This document shows, one piece after another, positions 40,649-50,141 of a stretch of 64,000 bases of DNA (positions are counted from its first letter, which is position 1; each line of letters begins with the position of its first letter). Source of the DNA: Halovulum dunhuangense (GTDB taxonomy: Bacteria > Pseudomonadota > Alphaproteobacteria > Rhodobacterales > Rhodobacteraceae); the NCBI RefSeq assembly GCF_013093415.1, contig NZ_JABFBC010000001.1:1674001-1738000 (forward strand), in the 5' to 3' direction. The notes beneath the pieces were generated by a model that saw only the letters and a list, made by a program, of their open reading frames with translations, had not been told where the DNA came from and searched no databases. A program made the position numbers and the translations under genes.

Positions 40649-42586
40649 ATGAAAAATCTGCTACTGTCCACGTTCATTGCCGCGGCTGCCCTTGTCGGCG
40701 CCACTGGCTCTGCCATGGCCAAGGACCAGACCATGCACCGCTGGACCGACCCCATGAACCGCTTTTCGCTGGTCCGGCCCGATGGCTGGCAGATCGACAT
40801 GTCGGGGCCGATGGTCGCGCTGAGCAGCCCCGAGGGCGACATCGCCCTGTGGTTCGGCCTGTCCGAGGCCGCCGATCCGGCCGAAGCGGTCGCCGCTGCC
40901 TGGGACACGGTGGGCGAACCCGCGGCCGCGCCGCAGGCCGTCGTTCCGGCGCCCCCGCGCGACGGGTTCGAGGCGGCGATAGCCTTCGTCTATCCCCCCG
41001 AGGGCGACACCATCCGGCAGGCTGTCGTGGAAAGCGTCGATGGCCGCCTGCACATGACGCTGATCCGGGGAAGGATGGCCGCGCTCGAGCGCCGCGGCGC
41101 ACAGGTCAACATCGCGGTGACGGGGTTCCGGCCTTCGGATGCCGCGGCCATCGACCTGTCCGGGGCCACGCCCGATGCACTTGCCGCGGAGGATCTGGAC
41201 GCGCTCGGCGCGTATGTCCGGGACAATCTCGCCCGTTTCGACCTGCCCGGCGCGGTGGTGGCCGTGGTCCAGGGGGGCGAGGTTCGGCTGCTGCGCGGCT
41301 TCGGTGTCCGTGCCCTGGGGGGCGATGATCCGATGACGCCGGACACGCGCCTGATGATCGGTTCGGTCGGCAAGACGATGACGACCCTCGTGATGGCGCG
41401 CCTGGTCGAGGACGGCCGCCTGTCCTGGGACCAGCCGGTGCGCAGCATATTGCCGGGCTTTGCCGTGGCGGACCCGGAGCTTTCGGAGACGATCACCGTG
41501 CAGAACCTGGTTTGCGCCTGCTCGGGCGTTCCGCGCCGCGACATGGAATTCCTGTTCAACGCCGATAGCCTCGATGCCGAGACGGTGATCGGCTCTCTGG
41601 CGGGCTTCGAGTTCTTCACCGGCTTCGGCGAGGCGTTCCAGTATTCCAACCAGCTTGTCGCCACCGGCGGCTGGGTGGCGGCGGCGGCCGACGGGGCGGA
41701 ATGGGGCGGGCTGGATGCCGGCCATGCGCGGGTTCTGGAGGATCGGCTATTCGCGCCGCTTGGCATGAGCCGCTCCACGCTCGACTTCGGCATGGTCGCG
41801 GCTGACGATGATGCCGCCGTGCCCCACGCGCCCAACGGCCTTGGCAGGCGCAGCGCGTTGCCGCTCGAGACCGAAGCCGCGCTTCTTGCCGTCGCGCCCG
41901 CGGGGGCGCATTGGTCCACCGGGGCCGACATGGCGCGCTATCTCCGGGCGCTGCTTGCCTTGGGCGGCGGGGATGGCATCATCCGGCCCGACAGTTTCGC
42001 CCATCTGACCACGCCGCAAGTGCCGGTCAGCGCGTCGATGTCCTACGGTCTGGGCTGGTTCGTCGAGGACTGGCGCGGCCAGCGGCTGATCCACCACGCG
42101 GGCAACACCTTCGGCTTCACGAGCGAGCTGGCCTTCTTGCCCGAGGCCGGGGCAGGCATCGTGATCCTGACCAATGCGGGCCGGGCCAACGACTTCGTGC
42201 AGGCGGTCCGCGCACGGTTCCTGGAGTTGCTGTTCGACCTGCCCGAGACGCACCACGCCGGCGCAATGATCGCCCGGGCCGAGGCGGATCGCCGTGCAGG
42301 CGCGTGGGCGCAAGCGCAGCCGGTCCCGCCCGAGACAGCAGGGGCGGCGGAGGGCCGGTACCGGTCCGGCGTGCTGGACGAAGTCACCCTGCGCCGCGAG
42401 GGCGACCGGCTGCTGTTCGACATCGGCGAATTTGCGGGCGAGGTCCGGGTGGACCCGCAACGCCCCGATCGCTGGATCATCTGGGACGGGCCGCTCTTCA
42501 CCAGGCCGCTTGTCTTCGACCCCGTGGCCGGATCGCTTGTCTTCGGCGAAGGCGCGGCGCGGTATGTCTTCGAGGTGGTGCGATGA
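40649..42586 (+). CDS. Secreted serine hydrolase, class C beta-lactamase family
   Basis: Predicted 645 aa with a signal peptide (NLLLSTFIAAAALVGATGSA, cut near AMA). After an N-terminal domain of about 165 residues comes the beta-lactamase-type domain: active Ser in SVGK (SxxK), the YSN triad at FQYSNQLV, and HHAGNTFGF in place of KTG. A C-terminal lipocalin-like part follows. Likely a D-amino peptidase or esterase, not a resistance enzyme. ATG 40640 is an alternative start, but GGAG suits 40649 better. Followed by the SH3 protein with a 4-base overlap. Confidence 0.85.
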   Translation: MKNLLLSTFIAAAALVGATGSAMAKDQTMHRWTDPMNRFSLVRPDGWQIDMSGPMVALSSPEGDIALWFGLSEAADPAEAVAAAWDTVGEPAAAPQAVVPAPPRDGFEAAIAFVYPPEGDTIRQAVVESVDGRLHMTLIRGRMAALERRGAQVNIAVTGFRPSDAAAIDLSGATPDALAAEDLDALGAYVRDNLARFDLPGAVVAVVQGGEVRLLRGFGVRALGGDDPMTPDTRLMIGSVGKTMTTLVMARLVEDGRLSWDQPVRSILPGFAVADPELSETITVQNLVCACSGVPRRDMEFLFNADSLDAETVIGSLAGFEFFTGFGEAFQYSNQLVATGGWVAAAADGAEWGGLDAGHARVLEDRLFAPLGMSRSTLDFGMVAADDDAAVPHAPNGLGRRSALPLETEAALLAVAPAGAHWSTGADMARYLRALLALGGGDGIIRPDSFAHLTTPQVPVSASMSYGLGWFVEDWRGQRLIHHAGNTFGFTSELAFLPEAGAGIVILTNAGRANDFVQAVRARFLELLFDLPETHHAGAMIARAEADRRAGAWAQAQPVPPETAGAAEGRYRSGVLDEVTLRREGDRLLFDIGEFAGEVRVDPQRPDRWIIWDGPLFTRPLVFDPVAGSLVFGEGAARYVFEVVR

Positions 42587-43329
42587 CGGGGGCCGGCGGT
42601 CTGCCGTTGTGGTTCGCGGTTCTCGTCGTCCTCTCGCTTGTCGGGATGTCGGGGCCGGCCGCGGCTGATCCGGTCCGCACGGGGGCCGAGCACTGCGTCG
42701 TCAATCTTGCGCAGGACGATCCGCTGAACCTGCGGGCGGGGCCGGGAACCCGCCATCCGGTTCTGGCGCGCTTGCCCTACGGGCGCTGCGGATTGACCAT
42801 CAGGGGGGCCGCCTGCCGGGGCAACTGGTGCCCGGTCGAGGACGGCCACCATGCCGGCTGGGTGCATCGTCGCTACATCGCCGCGGTTTCGCTGCCCTCA
42901 AGCTGCCTGAGCCCGCTGGCCCGGCCGCATGCCGTGGCATTGCGCGCCTGGCCTTCCGATGGCTCCCGCGTGCTGGCCCATATGACTCCGGAAAGCTGCG
43001 GGATCGCCCTGCTGCCCTACCAGGCGGAGGGATGGCAGAAGATACGGCAGGGTGGCCGGGAAGGCTGGGTGCGCCTGTCCGACCTTCTGATCACGGACGG
43101 CCGGGGCCTGACCGGTCAGCCCGCGATCCGGATGCACGCCATGCCGGCCCTTGCCGCGGGCGATGCCGCCAGGGGGCAGGGGTGCTGTCGCGTCCCGCGA
43201 TGGCTGGCCCGCCGCCGACCACATGCCCTTTCGGGGTGCAGGATTGGCGGATCTGCGGCGGCAGGGTCCATGAAAACAGGCATTGCGATGTCATTCGTGC
43301 CCAAGTTTCCCGGCATAGCATTCCGATGA
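42583..43329 (+). CDS. Exported tandem SH3b protein
   Basis: Predicted 248 aa with a signal peptide. Two bacterial SH3 units are seen: LNLRAGPGTRHPVLARLPYG with GNWCPVEDGHHAGWVHRRY, then ALRAWPSDGSRVLAHM with WQKIRQGGREGWVRLSDLL. Cys-rich; probably binds the cell wall and assists the hydrolase encoded just upstream (ATGA overlap). The last 60 residues are basic, low in protein character and run 39 bp into the convergent LysR gene, so a frameshift near 43160 is possible. Confidence 0.7.
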   Translation: MTGAGGLPLWFAVLVVLSLVGMSGPAAADPVRTGAEHCVVNLAQDDPLNLRAGPGTRHPVLARLPYGRCGLTIRGAACRGNWCPVEDGHHAGWVHRRYIAAVSLPSSCLSPLARPHAVALRAWPSDGSRVLAHMTPESCGIALLPYQAEGWQKIRQGGREGWVRLSDLLITDGRGLTGQPAIRMHAMPALAAGDAARGQGCCRVPRWLARRRPHALSGCRIGGSAAAGSMKTGIAMSFVPKFPGIAFR

Positions 43330-44157
43330 TGCTGTCACCAGATCGACGATGCGGTCCGCGACGGTGCGGATCTCTTTCCTGTGGCGCGTTTCGTCATGAA
43401 GAACCAGCCACTGCTCTTCGGCCAGTTCGTCGATCGTCGATCCGTCGCGCACCAGGCCGGGGTCGGTGTCGCCGATGATACAGGGAAGAACAGCCCGGCC
43501 GGCTTGCATGTGCAACAGGTCCAGTAGGGTGCGAGGCGCACTTGCGAAGATGACGCAGTTTGCGGCGTGGTTCTCGAGGACCCATCGGGCCGAACGCGTC
43601 ACGGCGTGATCCGGATGTACCGCGATCCAGCCCGGCACGACGTCCCCCGCAAGATACCGCGACCGGTAGGGCGCATAGGCCACGTCGACGAGCTTGCGCC
43701 CCGCAAGGTTCGCCTCGGTCGGCGGGCCGTTGCGAAGGCCGATGTCGATCTGCCGGTGTGCGATCCCGAGCCGCGCTTCGGTCGTCTGGAGCACGATCCG
43801 ATGGGGGTCCGAAGGACGCCAGATCCGCCCCAGGTTTCGCGAAAGGAAGAGCGCCGTCCAGGTTCCGGCCGAGACCCGCACCCCTGGCCCCTGAGTTGCA
43901 TTCCGCCAGGTCTTCAGGTCGTCCCGGATCGCGAGCAGCGGGCGGCAGCGGTCCAGCAGTTCCCTGCCGTCCTCCGTCAGTCGGTAGCCGGCTGGCGTCC
44001 GCAGGAAAAGGGCACATCCGGTGATCTCTTCCAACCGGTTGATCTGGCGCGACAATGTCGCCGGGCTGGTGCGGGTGATCGCGGCGGCCGACGACAGAGA
44101 GCCGGCGGTCGCCACCGCGGTGAACAGAAGGATCGCGTCAAGGCTGAAGTCTTCCAT
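43291..44157 (-). CDS. LysR-family transcriptional regulator
   Basis: Predicted 288 aa. N-terminal HTH (AILLFTAVATAGSLSSAAAI, SPATLSRQINRLEE) and a LysR substrate domain ending in LVTASSECYAGKLGHE. Its usual target, a divergent gene, is missing: only a doubtful 70-aa frame follows on the plus strand. AAAGGG precedes ATG 44157. Confidence 0.9.
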   Translation of the reverse strand: MEDFSLDAILLFTAVATAGSLSSAAAITRTSPATLSRQINRLEEITGCALFLRTPAGYRLTEDGRELLDRCRPLLAIRDDLKTWRNATQGPGVRVSAGTWTALFLSRNLGRIWRPSDPHRIVLQTTEARLGIAHRQIDIGLRNGPPTEANLAGRKLVDVAYAPYRSRYLAGDVVPGWIAVHPDHAVTRSARWVLENHAANCVIFASAPRTLLDLLHMQAGRAVLPCIIGDTDPGLVRDGSTIDELAEEQWLVLHDETRHRKEIRTVADRIVDLVTASSECYAGKLGHE

Positions 44158-44544
44158 TTCTGCAGAGCCCTTTCCGTTCCTGCGGGCTGCCGCTTGCGGG
44201 GCCCGTCGGGCAATCTCCGCGCAGAAAACACGGACAACATCACATGCTGATCATTCACCGACCGATCGAGACGAAACCGGCCCTGAGCGAACAGGAGTTC
44301 TACGAGATGCATGGTAACGCCTGTGCCGTACTATTCTACCGGCTGTCGAATACGGTTTCCGGACCCGCGCGGCGTCGTTCGCGGCGCGGCATCACCCGGC
44401 AAGGGTGCCGCGATCGCGCCGCGGACTGTGTCGGCAAGCGCCAGACCGCCCCGTGAAAGAAGTCCGCTGCCTGCCGGCACATCGCCGCGGCCGCGTCGGG
44501 TTGCGGCCGGCTTGGTGGGGCGTCTCCGCTGTGCCCGGACGCGA
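44158..44544. other. 387-bp region, one doubtful ORF
   Basis: A plus frame 44244-44456 starts MLIIHRPIETKPALSEQEFY and turns Arg-rich after residue 40, as if a real N terminus had been cut by a frameshift or deletion. It is divergent from LysR, where a target gene would be expected. No ribosome site is seen. Confidence 0.3.
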
Positions 44545-45177
44545 TCATGACACCCGCCGTTCGGTCAACAGGCGCACCGCAAGCAGGATCAGCACGCTTC
44601 CCGTGATCCCGTCGAGAATACGGGGCAGACGCGTGCCGGTCAGCGCGCGCTGGAAAGGCACGGTAGCCGCGACGATCGCGGCAAAGAACAGAAGGCCCAA
44701 TGCGGCATGGATGACCGACAGAAGAATGCTGAAGGGGATGACCGCCACGCCCGCAGGCAGAAACTGCGGCAGGAAGCTGACATAGAACACACCGACCTTG
44801 GGATTGAGAAGGTTGGTCAGCACCCCGCGCAGAAACCAGTTCGGCGCGCGTGGTGCGGAAACCAAGCGGATGTCCGGAACATGGGCGCGACAGGCATTGC
44901 GCAACATGCCGGCGCCCAGCCAGATCAGATAGGCAGCACCAGCAAGCTGAACGACGCGATACGCCAGGTCCGAGACTGCAAGCAACGCCCCAAGACCCAG
45001 CGCCGCGATCACCCCCCATGCAAGCACGCCCGCCACTACGCCTGCCCCCGCTTGCATGGCACGGTGTCGCCCCTCGACCGTCGCGGTGCGCAGGACCAGG
45101 GCCGTGTCCAACCCCGGAGTAATCGTCAGAAGGGCCGCGGCTGCGGTAAAGCCGAGCAGGGCGGTCGTGACGTCCAT
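44545..45177 (-). CDS. LysE-family amino-acid exporter
   Basis: Predicted 210 aa with five or six membrane segments. LysE signatures: LLTITPGLDTALVLRT at the N terminus and RGVLTNLLNPKVGVFYVSFLPQF in the middle. Probably exports an amino acid or homoserine-lactone-like solute. GGAGGA precedes ATG 45177. Confidence 0.9.
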   Translation of the reverse strand: MDVTTALLGFTAAAALLTITPGLDTALVLRTATVEGRHRAMQAGAGVVAGVLAWGVIAALGLGALLAVSDLAYRVVQLAGAAYLIWLGAGMLRNACRAHVPDIRLVSAPRAPNWFLRGVLTNLLNPKVGVFYVSFLPQFLPAGVAVIPFSILLSVIHAALGLLFFAAIVAATVPFQRALTGTRLPRILDGITGSVLILLAVRLLTERRVS

Positions 45178-45368
45178 CGAAAATGTCCTCCGTTTCTGGT
45201 GGAACGCGGCACCCAGGGGCCGGTCCTTTGTCCCTTTCGCGGCCGCCGATGCGCCAGGCGGTCGATCATGCGCGCCGACGCCCCGCAAGAAGATACCACT
45301 GCCCGCCCGGTCCGTTGGCGAAGCGTGGCCGCGCCCCGGATGGAGCGCGGCCGGCTTGTCGCGGCAAC

Positions 45369-46562
45369 TCAGGAGCCGCCGATATCCGCGAGCGTGCCGC
45401 CGATGATCTCAAGCCGGCGGAAACTGCCCATGGCATCCCCTGCGGCATCGAACTCCACCCCCGTCGCACCCTCGTAATCGATATCCGTCCCCTCGGCGAC
45501 GAGTTCGAGTGCGCGGCCAAGCTGGCCCGGACCGATCGGAATGCCGGGGGCATTCGCCAGGCCGGTCAGGACGGCGGCCATGGCCGCATTGTCGGTCGAG
45601 CCCGCGGCTTCCATCGACAACGCGATCAGTGCGGTCGCATCATAGGTTTCGGCCCGGAAAGGTCCGGTGCCGGTCGCCCCCGCCTCTGCCGCCAGCGCGT
45701 CATAGGCCGCGATCGCGTCGCTTGCGCCGCCGGGGGTCGTGCCGAAGCTGCCGTCGAGCGCGTCGCCGAACCGGTCGAGAAGCGTCTGGTGCAGCATGCC
45801 GTCTGGCAGGATGAAGCGATCGAACGCGCCGGTGTCGAGGGCCGCCTGCACGATGCCGATACCGCCCTGGTCGACATATCCGACGACCAGCAGTGCCTCT
45901 GCACCGGAAGCGGCGAGAGCACCCACCTCGGCCGAGTAGTCACCCCGCCCATCTTCGTGCGTCGCGACCAGGGTCACGGTTCCGCCGCGTGCCTCGAATG
46001 CGTCCCTGAACGCCTGTGCAAGGCCGCTGCCGTAGTCGTTGTTGGTGTAGGTGACGGCGACGCTGCCGATGCCGCGCGCCATCGTGAGGTCCGCCAGGAT
46101 CTCGCCCTGCCGGGCGTCGGACGGCGCCGTGCGGAAGAACAATCCCCGGTCCTCGATGGTCGAGAGAGCCGGCGAGGTCGACGCAGGCGAGATCGCCAGC
46201 ACACCCCGAGGCGCGAGCACGCCGGCGACCACCGCCGAACTCGCGCCCGAGCAGCCGGCGCCGAGAATGGCATGGACGCGCCTGCCCGACACGAGGCGTT
46301 CGGCCGCCGCGGTCGCCGCCCCGGTGTCGGCGCAGGTGGTGTCAGCCCGAACGGCGACGATCTCGCGGCCGCCAAGGATGCCGCCTGCGGCGTTGATTTC
46401 GGCGATGGCGACGTCCGCCGCTTCGCCGAAATCGGCCGCCAGCGACTCGATCGGGCCGGTGAAGCCGAAAAGCACGCCCAGGCGAACGGTATCGTCCCCG
46501 GCGGTAGCGGCGGCGGCAAGGCTTGCGGCCAGGAGGCCGCCGAGCACGGGTCTTGCAATCAT
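45369..46562 (-). CDS. Branched-chain amino-acid-type ABC binding protein
   Basis: Predicted 397 aa, exported (signal VLGGLLAASLAAAATA). The Leu/Ile/Val-binding fold is evident from VRLGVLFGFTGPIESLAADF, GAGCSGASSAVVAGVLAPRG and YTNNDYGSGLAQAFRDAFE. No permease or ATPase genes are adjacent, so it is an orphan binding protein using a remote transporter. Ribosome site AAGGAAT before ATG 46562. Confidence 0.88.
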   Translation of the reverse strand: MIARPVLGGLLAASLAAAATAGDDTVRLGVLFGFTGPIESLAADFGEAADVAIAEINAAGGILGGREIVAVRADTTCADTGAATAAAERLVSGRRVHAILGAGCSGASSAVVAGVLAPRGVLAISPASTSPALSTIEDRGLFFRTAPSDARQGEILADLTMARGIGSVAVTYTNNDYGSGLAQAFRDAFEARGGTVTLVATHEDGRGDYSAEVGALAASGAEALLVVGYVDQGGIGIVQAALDTGAFDRFILPDGMLHQTLLDRFGDALDGSFGTTPGGASDAIAAYDALAAEAGATGTGPFRAETYDATALIALSMEAAGSTDNAAMAAVLTGLANAPGIPIGPGQLGRALELVAEGTDIDYEGATGVEFDAAGDAMGSFRRLEIIGGTLADIGGS

Positions 46563-46785
46563 GATCTATTCCTTCGGAATCGAGACCGCGCCGAACTGGC
46601 GGCGGCCATGAGGTTCAAGCCGGATCCAACCCACCCCCGCGCGCCGCGTGTGAAGCGGTGCCGGGCGATCCGGTCGCTGACCGCCTCTGCGGCAGTGAAC
46701 GCTTCCGGTCGGAGTTGAGTCGAATCCTGCGGGCTGGATACCGGGGATGCGTCCCCCGACCGTCCCCCGTGGGCGGCGCCCCGGG

Positions 46786-47544
46786 TCAGATCGCGCGCGC
46801 GGTTACGAGGTAGCCTTCCTCGTCGTCGCGGATCGGCCCGTTTCCCTGCAAGTCCAGGAGGGTTACGTCCGCGAACCCGCAAGCCCGAAGCATCGCCGCG
46901 AATTGGTCCGGAAGGGGACGACGAAAGGCGATCCCGGTCGTCTCTTGCTGGGCGTGCCCGTCCGGGGTGACGACCTCGTTCGTCATCCGCCACCGGGCCA
47001 CCTCGGGGTTCGGGTCCGGCAGGGCGTCGAGGATGCAGCGCAGCCGCGCGCCGTCGCGGTGGCGGATGATGTCCCGCGCGACGACCGTGCCCATGGCCGG
47101 TTCGCCGGGCCCGTCCATCACCAGCGCCAGCAAGCCCCCCGTGCCGAGATGTTCGCGCGCCCGGTCGAGCGCGGCCTCCATCTGGCCCGGCTCTGCCAGA
47201 AGCGTCAGGCTTCCCGCCGCGCAGAAGATCAGCCCGAACCGGCGTCCGAGCGCGAAATCCGTCATGTCCGCCTGATGCAGCACCGGCGCCAGGCCCAGGG
47301 CCGCGGCCCGATCCCGGCACAGCGTCAGCATGTCGGAAGAATTGTCGAGCCCTTCGACGGGATGCCCTTCGTCAAGCAGCGGCAGCAGCACGCGGCCCGT
47401 GCCGCTTGCCAATTCAAGCGCGAGGCCATCACATTCTGCGACAAGCCTGCGCCATAGCCTGAGATCGTCTCGGGCGTCGGCGTCGGTGTAGTCGTCATAG
47501 ACCCTGGCAAGCAGGCCGTCATAGATCGCGCGGGGCTGCGGCAT
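46786..47544 (-). CDS. Class I SAM-dependent methyltransferase
   Basis: Predicted 252 aa. Motif I LALELASGTGRVLLPL, motif II region VEGLDNSSDML and LIFCAAGSLTLL post-motifs are typical of small-molecule methyltransferases. The ribosome site GGAGGATTGACCC overlaps the end of the GNAT gene, three bases upstream, so the two are one operon. Substrate unknown. Confidence 0.85.
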   Translation of the reverse strand: MPQPRAIYDGLLARVYDDYTDADARDDLRLWRRLVAECDGLALELASGTGRVLLPLLDEGHPVEGLDNSSDMLTLCRDRAAALGLAPVLHQADMTDFALGRRFGLIFCAAGSLTLLAEPGQMEAALDRAREHLGTGGLLALVMDGPGEPAMGTVVARDIIRHRDGARLRCILDALPDPNPEVARWRMTNEVVTPDGHAQQETTGIAFRRPLPDQFAAMLRACGFADVTLLDLQGNGPIRDDEEGYLVTARAI

Positions 47545-47547
47545 GGG

Positions 47548-48117
47548 TCAATCCTCCGCATCGATGTGCGCCGACTGGACGCGCCGCGCCATGTGCACCA
47601 CCGGAAAGGACAGGCCGTCGCCCAAGTCGAGGTTGCCGTGCGCCACGGCAGCATAACCAAGACGGCGGTAGAGCGGAACCGCGTTGACCGTCGCCGCGAG
47701 CGTGAAGCGGATCGCGTGCCGTTCCATGGCCCGGGTTTCCACCGCGCGCACGAGCGCCGAGGCAACGCCCTGCCGGGTCAGCAGGGGGTGGACGAAGACG
47801 GACCGAAGATGGGCGCCGGGCTGACCGTCGAACCTCCGCGGCTCCCAGCCAGCCGATCCGACGACAAACCCGTGCCGTCGCGCGACAAGCATGCGCCCCG
47901 CCGCGATCATCCCTGGTGGGGCGGTGTCGCGGGTGACGAAGAGCCTGTGGATCTGTCGGGGGGAATAGGCGTCGGCCGCCAACATGACGAGCGACAGCTC
48001 GTGCAGGGCCCGCAGAGCGGGGGCGTCCCCGATCGTGGCAATGGAAATCGAGATTTCCGCGTGCGCGCCGGAACGGTCGGAATGGTCGGGTCTGGTGTCG
48101 GGCATCTGAATGGTCAT
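47548..48117 (-). CDS. GNAT-family N-acetyltransferase
   Basis: Predicted 189 aa. Acetyl-CoA fold pattern: ISIATIGDAPALRALHELSL, HLRSVFVHPLLTRQGVASAL with the Q/RxxGxA-like loop, and NAVPLYRRLGYAAVAHGNLD. In one minus-strand run with a hydrolase (12 bp upstream) and two methyltransferases. Substrate unknown. Confidence 0.85.
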   Translation of the reverse strand: MTIQMPDTRPDHSDRSGAHAEISISIATIGDAPALRALHELSLVMLAADAYSPRQIHRLFVTRDTAPPGMIAAGRMLVARRHGFVVGSAGWEPRRFDGQPGAHLRSVFVHPLLTRQGVASALVRAVETRAMERHAIRFTLAATVNAVPLYRRLGYAAVAHGNLDLGDGLSFPVVHMARRVQSAHIDAED

Positions 48118-48129
48118 GGCGGTTGTCCT

Positions 48130-48945
48130 TCAATCGTTGTCTTCCAGAAATCGGGCGATCACCGGGCCGATGCTGGATGGGTGCGTGATGGGCGAGAGAT
48201 GCCCGGCGCCTTTGATCCGTGCCCGTGGCGCGCCGGGCATCGCCCGTGCGAGCGCCGTCATGATCGCGCGTGCCGCCGGGGTCGTTCCTGCGCCCTCGAT
48301 CAGCAGTGTCGGTCCGGACCGATCCGCCGGTGCCTGCGGCGCGCCATCGAGAAGCAGGCCCCATTCCAGAGCGACCTTCGGCATGGCAGCCAGGAACGAT
48401 GCCCGGGCCGGTTCCGGAAGCGCGTCCCAGGTGCCGACGCCGCCCCAGTAATCCGCGAAGGCGGCTGCGGCATCCCGCGTCCGCCCTTCCGAGATCGCAA
48501 GGACATGATCCGACGCGAGCGCCTCGATCGCTGTCAGCAGGGCCAGATCCTGCCCGCCGCGCAACAGGTCGAACCGGACGGGTTCGATCAGCGTGAGGGA
48601 CCTGACCCGTTCCGGCTGCGAGGCGGCGAAGCCCATGGCCACGCATCCGCCGTAGGAGTGGCCCACAAGGTGGAACGGGCCATCGACGCGGCCGGCGATC
48701 GCAGAGACGGCCGCGACCTCGCGCTCCATGGAAAAGGCCCGGCCGCTTCGGTCTTCGCTCCGCCCGTAGCCGATCAGGTCCGGGGCGATGATGGGACGAC
48801 CGCGGCCCAGATGGCCGTGCAGGCCGCGCCACTGCCATCTACCCGCCGCGCTGGAATGCAGAAGCAGCACCGGCGGGACCGCGGCAGGGGCGGGCAGGAT
48901 CGCGTCGTGGCTGACGGCGAAGCTATCCGTTTCGAGCGTCGGCAT
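48130..48945 (-). CDS. Alpha/beta hydrolase
   Basis: Predicted 271 aa. Oxyanion LLLHSSAAGRWQW, nucleophile elbow GHSYGG (Ser97) and the catalytic His in KGAGHLSPITHP are in order. Similar to esterases and epoxide-type hydrolases. In operon with the methyltransferase upstream (3-bp gap) and GNAT downstream. The substrate cannot be named. Confidence 0.88.
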   Translation of the reverse strand: MPTLETDSFAVSHDAILPAPAAVPPVLLLHSSAAGRWQWRGLHGHLGRGRPIIAPDLIGYGRSEDRSGRAFSMEREVAAVSAIAGRVDGPFHLVGHSYGGCVAMGFAASQPERVRSLTLIEPVRFDLLRGGQDLALLTAIEALASDHVLAISEGRTRDAAAAFADYWGGVGTWDALPEPARASFLAAMPKVALEWGLLLDGAPQAPADRSGPTLLIEGAGTTPAARAIMTALARAMPGAPRARIKGAGHLSPITHPSSIGPVIARFLEDND

Positions 48946-48948
48946 GGG

Positions 48949-49602
48949 TCAGGCGCCCCCAGCGGGCGCGGCTGGCACCGCCCATCCGCCGACATGGCTG
49001 CCGAGCAACCCCAGCACCCCGGTGAACCGGCTTCTGCGAAGGTCGCGGCAGCGGAATCCGGCAGCCCGGAGATGCGCGAGCGGATCGCGGAGCAGCGTGC
49101 AGCCCCCGGCAAGCTGGCCCCACGGCCCGTCGATGCCCCGTTGCACCCACCGGCGCATCCCCGGATCGGCGATCCCGTGCTCGCAGAACAACAGCCGCCC
49201 GCCGGGCTTCAGGATGCGCGCGGCCTGCCAAAGGCAGGCGGCAGGATCGGGGACCGTGCAGAGCACATAGCCCATGACAAAGGTATCGGCTGATGCGGAT
49301 GGCAGCGGCAGCGTCTCGCCCGTGGCATCGATCACCTTCACGGGAACCCGGGCGCTGCGCAACGCGCGGCCGGCCCGGCGGCGCATCCCGGCATCCGGTT
49401 CGATGGCGAGGATGCGGGCGACACGGGCGGGATCGTAATGCGGCAGGCTGTGGCCCGAGCCGAAGCCGATCTCCACGACGACACCGGTTGCGCGCGGCAG
49501 GATCGCACGGCGCATCTTGTCGAAATCCGCAGAGCCGCAGCCGGCGTCGACCACGCAGGCCGGAAGCCGCTGCCGGATCCCTTGCAGGCAGGTGACGCAC
49601 AT
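48949..49602 (-). CDS. UbiE-type SAM methyltransferase
   Basis: Predicted 217 aa. Motif I VVVEIGFGSGHSLPHY, DATGETLPLPSASADTFVMG and RILKPGGRLLFCEHG are family blocks. The start region carries CVTC and AGCG cysteines of unclear use. ATG 49602 overlaps the stop of the next gene upstream by one base (TGATG) and has AAAGGTGG before it. Confidence 0.85.
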   Translation of the reverse strand: MCVTCLQGIRQRLPACVVDAGCGSADFDKMRRAILPRATGVVVEIGFGSGHSLPHYDPARVARILAIEPDAGMRRRAGRALRSARVPVKVIDATGETLPLPSASADTFVMGYVLCTVPDPAACLWQAARILKPGGRLLFCEHGIADPGMRRWVQRGIDGPWGQLAGGCTLLRDPLAHLRAAGFRCRDLRRSRFTGVLGLLGSHVGGWAVPAAPAGGA

Positions 49603-50006
49603 CAGTCGGCCACCTTTACCGGTCGGGCGAGAAGGGCGGCGATCCCGGTCATGGCGTCCCATGCCGGCGCGATCGCTGCAAGACGCGCACCCCCGTCGTT
49701 CGCGGCGATCCGCGCCCCCGTGTCAGGATCGGGGCCGCCCGCATTCGCCCCCACTGCGGGGGCCCAATGCTCGGCGTCTCGGGCCATGCGGCCCCGCAGC
49801 CACGAGAGTTCCGCGACACCCACCCCGGAAAACCCCATTGCCGCCGTCCGTGGCAGCGGCAGCGCGTCCATCACCGCCGACAGGTCCGCCGGGATGGCGC
49901 GTCCGGAACACGCGGATGGATCGATGGGCCGATCGCTTTCGCCAGTCCCGTCGCAGGCGATCCGAACCCCGTGGTCGGATTTCGTGAGCATTGTCTTGTT
50001 CATCAT
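49602..50006 (-). CDS. 134-aa hypothetical protein
   Basis: Starts MMNKTMLTKSDHGVRIACDG; Ala/Gly-rich, with no membrane segment or known motif. GAGG lies upstream of ATG 50006. Coupled by a one-base overlap to the methyltransferase gene, and divergent from the SARP-hydrolase gene, whose promoter with an inverted repeat lies between. Confidence 0.5.
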   Translation of the reverse strand: MMNKTMLTKSDHGVRIACDGTGESDRPIDPSACSGRAIPADLSAVMDALPLPRTAAMGFSGVGVAELSWLRGRMARDAEHWAPAVGANAGGPDPDTGARIAANDGGARLAAIAPAWDAMTGIAALLARPVKVAD

Positions 50007-50100
50007 TGTCCGGCCTCGTGTTTGTTTGCGTGGACGCATGCCGACGACGCGGCTATCCCCGGGTCGAAGCTGCGACTCGGCGCTGTGTCTAAGGACCATT

Positions 50101-50137
50101 CGTCCCCTGAGCGTCGCCTCCAGCGGCACAGGGGACG
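50101..50137. promoter_or_regulatory. 9-bp inverted repeat before the SARP-like gene
   Basis: CGTCCCCTG (50101-50109) and CAGGGGACG (50129-50137), perfect complements 19 bases apart. The right arm merges with the ribosome site of the 50142 gene. The AGGGGACG half-site recurs twice before the next gene (51731-51750), so it may be the regulator's own binding motif. Confidence 0.5.
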
Positions 50138-50141
50138 CGCG

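Noticed and set aside
40640-42586. Antibiotic-resistance beta-lactamase
   Set aside because: The SxxK and YSN motifs fit the wider class C-like serine hydrolase family, but the KTG motif is HHAG here and extra N- and C-terminal domains are present.
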